Shown here piece by piece: positions 60,685 to 64,000 of a stretch of DNA of 64,000 bases (its first letter is position 1; each line of letters starts with the position of its first letter). The notes under the pieces were generated by a model. That model saw only the letters and a program-made list of their open reading frames with translations, had not been told where the DNA came from and made no database searches. Source of the DNA: JANWHQ01 sp963775275 (lineage in GTDB: Bacteria; Pseudomonadota; Alphaproteobacteria; Caulobacterales; Caulobacteraceae); the NCBI GenBank assembly GCA_963775275.1, contig CAVZII010000005.1, positions 1,364,001 to 1,428,000 on the forward strand. Reading direction: 5' to 3'. The translations under genes and the position numbers were made by a program.

Positions 60685-61727
60685 TGGCGCAGCGGCGCCT
60701 GGCGGTGGTGCTGTTCAACCTCGGCGGGCCCGACAGCCTGGACGCGGTGCGGCCCTTTCTGTTCAACCTGTTCAAGGACCCGGCGATCCTGCAGCTGCCT
60801 GGTGCGGCGCGCACGCCGCTGGCCGCGCTGATCGCGGCGGCACGGGCGAGATCCGCGCGCGCGAACTATGCCCACATGGGCGGCGCATCTCCCTTGCTGC
60901 CCGAGACACAGGCCCAGGCGGCGGCCTTGCAGGCGGCGCTGGACGGATTCCTCGCGGACTTCCAGACCCGGGTCTTCGTGGCCATGCGCTACTGGCGGCC
61001 GTTCACCGAGGAGACGGCCGCCGAGGTCGCCGCCTTCGCGCCCGACGAGGTGGTGCTCCTGCCCCTCTATCCCCAGTACTCGACCACCACGACGGCATCG
61101 TCCCTGGCGGCCTGGCGCGAATCCTATTCGGGGCCCGGCCGCGAGCATGCCGTCTGCTGCTGGTACGACCTGCCGGGACTGGTGGATGCGCATGTGACCC
61201 GGATCCGCGACTGCTGGGAGGCTGCCGGAAGGCCGCAGTCCGTGCGGCTGCTGTTCTCGGCGCATGGTCTTCCCGAGCGCTGCGTGGCGGCCGGCGATCC
61301 CTATCAGTGGCAGGTGGAGCGGACGGTGGAGGCGGTGCTGGAGCGTCTGCATTGGCCCTGGGACTGGCGGATCTGTTACCAGAGCCGCGTGGGGCCGCTG
61401 AAATGGCTCGGTCCGACCACGCCAGAGGCGATCGCGGAGGCCTGCCAGGCGGGCATGGGCGTGCTGATCGATCCCATCGCCTTCGTCTCCGAGCATATCG
61501 AGACACTGGTCGAGCTCGATCGGGACTATTCCCTCCTGGCGGACAAGGCCGGTTGCCCGACCTACCTCAGGGCCAGGGCGGTGGGGACCGAGCCGGCGCT
61601 GATCCACGGCCTTGCAGGGCTGGTGGCGCGGATGCTGGAACAGGCCGGGACCGGTCCGTCGGGCGCGCCGTGCCCCCGGTCGTGGTCCAGGTGCGCGTGC
61701 GGCGCGGGAATGGAGACGGCGGCGTGA
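60684..61727 (+). CDS. hemH: Ferrochelatase, predicted [2Fe-2S] type
   Basis: 347 residues; inserts iron into protoporphyrin IX. VVLFNLGGPDSLDAVRPFL, LPLYPQYSTTTT, LLFSAHGLPERCV (catalytic His) and IDPIAFVSEHIETL (catalytic Glu). The C-terminus has Cys330-x6-Cys337-x-Cys339 and there is an internal Cys158-Cys159 pair, the ligand pattern reported for bacterial [2Fe-2S] ferrochelatases including Caulobacter. Start shares one base with the hemE stop. Confidence 0.93.
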   Translation: MAQRRLAVVLFNLGGPDSLDAVRPFLFNLFKDPAILQLPGAARTPLAALIAAARARSARANYAHMGGASPLLPETQAQAAALQAALDGFLADFQTRVFVAMRYWRPFTEETAAEVAAFAPDEVVLLPLYPQYSTTTTASSLAAWRESYSGPGREHAVCCWYDLPGLVDAHVTRIRDCWEAAGRPQSVRLLFSAHGLPERCVAAGDPYQWQVERTVEAVLERLHWPWDWRICYQSRVGPLKWLGPTTPEAIAEACQAGMGVLIDPIAFVSEHIETLVELDRDYSLLADKAGCPTYLRARAVGTEPALIHGLAGLVARMLEQAGTGPSGAPCPRSWSRCACGAGMETAA

Positions 61728-62170
61728 GCTACAACCTGGTGCGGGGCCTGCACATCATCTCGGTGATCGCCTGGATGGCGGGCCTGCTCTACCTGCCGCG
61801 GCTCTTCGTCTACCACACCCGGGCCGTGGCCGGCTCGGAGATGGACGGCGTCTTCCAGGAGATGGAGAAGAAGCTCCTGCGGATGATCATGAACCCGGCC
61901 ATGGTCGCGGCCTGGGGATTCGGTCTTTGGCTCGTCTGGATCGACGGCCATGTGCGCGGCTGGGGCTTCCTGCTCCAGCCCTGGATGGCGACCAAGCTCG
62001 CAGGGGTTGTCTTCCTGACCGGCTGGCACCATTTCCTCGGCAGGGCCCGAAAGGCCTTCGCCGCGGGGGCCAACACGCGCTCCGAGCGGTTCTGGCGGAT
62101 GACCAACGAGCTGCCTTTCCTGGCGGCGATCGTCATGGTCCTCGCCGTCACCACCGAGTTCGGGAGCTGA
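61724..62170 (+). CDS. hemJ: Protoporphyrinogen oxidase HemJ
   Basis: 148 residues, GTG start overlapping the hemH stop (GTGA). Small membrane enzyme with four helices: GLHIISVIAWMAGLLYLPRLFVYH carries the conserved His near residue 10, then a MIMNPAMVAAWGFGLWLVW helix, PWMATKLAGVVFLTGWHHFL and a final NELPFLAAIVMVLAVTT. Makes protoporphyrin IX, the substrate for the HemH encoded just before it. Confidence 0.93.
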   Translation: MSYNLVRGLHIISVIAWMAGLLYLPRLFVYHTRAVAGSEMDGVFQEMEKKLLRMIMNPAMVAAWGFGLWLVWIDGHVRGWGFLLQPWMATKLAGVVFLTGWHHFLGRARKAFAAGANTRSERFWRMTNELPFLAAIVMVLAVTTEFGS

Positions 62171-62390
62171 CGGCCGGGCCGGCCGCGTCGACGGGCCCCG
62201 CTTGACCTGGGACCACGCTTGTGGTTCCCGTTGCGCCCGGCGCGGGTTCTCCGCGCTCCCGCCTCTCCCGGACGTCGCCGATCCGCCCCTCGGGCGCTCC
62301 GGCCGAACCGTCCAGATCCTGATTATCATTTTGCCGACCCCGGGTTCACGCCCGGAGTTCCGTCGGCCCCGACCTGCAAGGTCATCCCCA
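62171..62390 (+). other. rho leader region, no gene seen
   Basis: 220 bp between hemJ and rho. A hairpin, GGGACCAC-GCTT-GTGGTTCCC with one bulge, lies at about 62210-62231 and could end the heme operon or take part in rho autoregulation. A low-GC TGATTATCATTTTG occurs near 62320. Confidence 0.35.
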
Positions 62391-63782
<1,392 letters not shown>

Positions 63783-63819
63783 CCGCCCCGCCTGGGGCGT
63801 TCTTCCGGGGGGAGGGGAC

Positions 63820-64000
63820 GTGCTGGAGCGGGTCTTCGGGCTCGAGGCCAACGGGACGAGCGTCCGCACCGAGCTGACGGCCGGCGCGACGACGTTCCTC
63901 ACCATGGCCTACATCGTGGCGGTCAACCCGGCCATACTCGGTCAGGCCGGCATGCCGGTCGCCGGGGTGGCCGCCGCCACGTGCCTGGCCGCCGGCATCG
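63820..64000 (+). CDS. NCS2 purine permease (AzgA-like), 3' end outside window
   Basis: Sixty codons from GTG 63820, with GGAGGGGAC upstream. VFGLEANGTSVRTELTAGATTFLTMAYIVAVNPAIL is the start of the AzgA/PbuG hypoxanthine-guanine-adenine permease group of the NCS2 family; the first membrane helix is visible. 37 bp downstream of rho. The window ends inside helix 2. Confidence 0.85.
   Translation, partial: MLERVFGLEANGTSVRTELTAGATTFLTMAYIVAVNPAILGQAGMPVAGVAAATCLAAGI

Overview
The window is about 70% GC and reads as one chromosome segment of an alphaproteobacterium in Caulobacterales, probably Phenylobacterium or a close relative. The strongest reason is the right end: hemE-hemH-hemJ-rho on the + strand and ppsR(DUF299)-maf-aroE-coaE-dnaQ on the - strand, with secB beyond, diverge from one gap. 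That is the gene order known around the Caulobacter replication origin (Cori). The gap at 59167-59631 holds a TTAA-N7-TTAA CtrA site, several DnaA-type boxes, two GANTC (CcrM) sites and a low-GC tract, so it is called as the likely oriC.

Region by region. 1-4.5 kb: the right part of a translationally coupled operon (cytochrome P450, stand-alone acyl/peptidyl carrier protein, glycosyltransferase-TylF methyltransferase fusion, double methyltransferase/CmcI-like protein), probably a tailoring block for a carrier-bound metabolite. 4.5-11.8 kb: a TPR-hydrolase protein, an MFS transporter, a BKACE enzyme, an SDR and a fused phosphotransferase-kinase. 11.9-17 kb: three tandem Rieske oxygenase alpha subunits, a VOC protein and one phthalate-dioxygenase-type reductase. 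17.2-23.1 kb: a YejABEF-type peptide ABC importer whose ATPase gene carries a one-base frameshift in its first Walker A motif. 23.2-28 kb: an acyl-CoA ligase, a secreted DUF8021-like protein and RecQ. 28.4-39.7 kb: an aromatic catabolism block with a hydroxyquinol-type intradiol dioxygenase, CoA transferase, citryl-CoA lyase-like protein, two-subunit hydroquinone dioxygenase (HapCD/PnpCD type), MetE-like protein, a second secreted DUF8021-like protein, NTF2-like protein, SDR and two LigF-like GSTs. 39.9-44.4 kb: a rubrerythrin / Fe-S protein / DUF3501 set and GTP-dependent PEP carboxykinase. 44.7-51 kb: a membrane hydrolase-P450 pair, rdgB-hemW and kup. 51.2-64 kb: Rrf2 regulator, fabI, Smr, mltA, Tim44-like, secB, the origin-proximal genes, the origin, the heme genes, rho and the start of a purine permease.

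Two short GxxExxY genes (27.9-28.4 and 33.2-33.7 kb) are each enclosed by inverted GCGCAGAGG-type repeats, like small mobile cassettes. Both copies are broken, one by a nonsense codon and one by a one-base insertion at the E-x-K motif.

Single-base insertions also interrupt yejF, the Fe-S protein (twice) and pckG. Five insertions and no deletions in about 26 kb could be sequencing or assembly error as easily as real decay, so those calls are given as restored genes with a caveat. No tRNA, rRNA or CRISPR array was seen.
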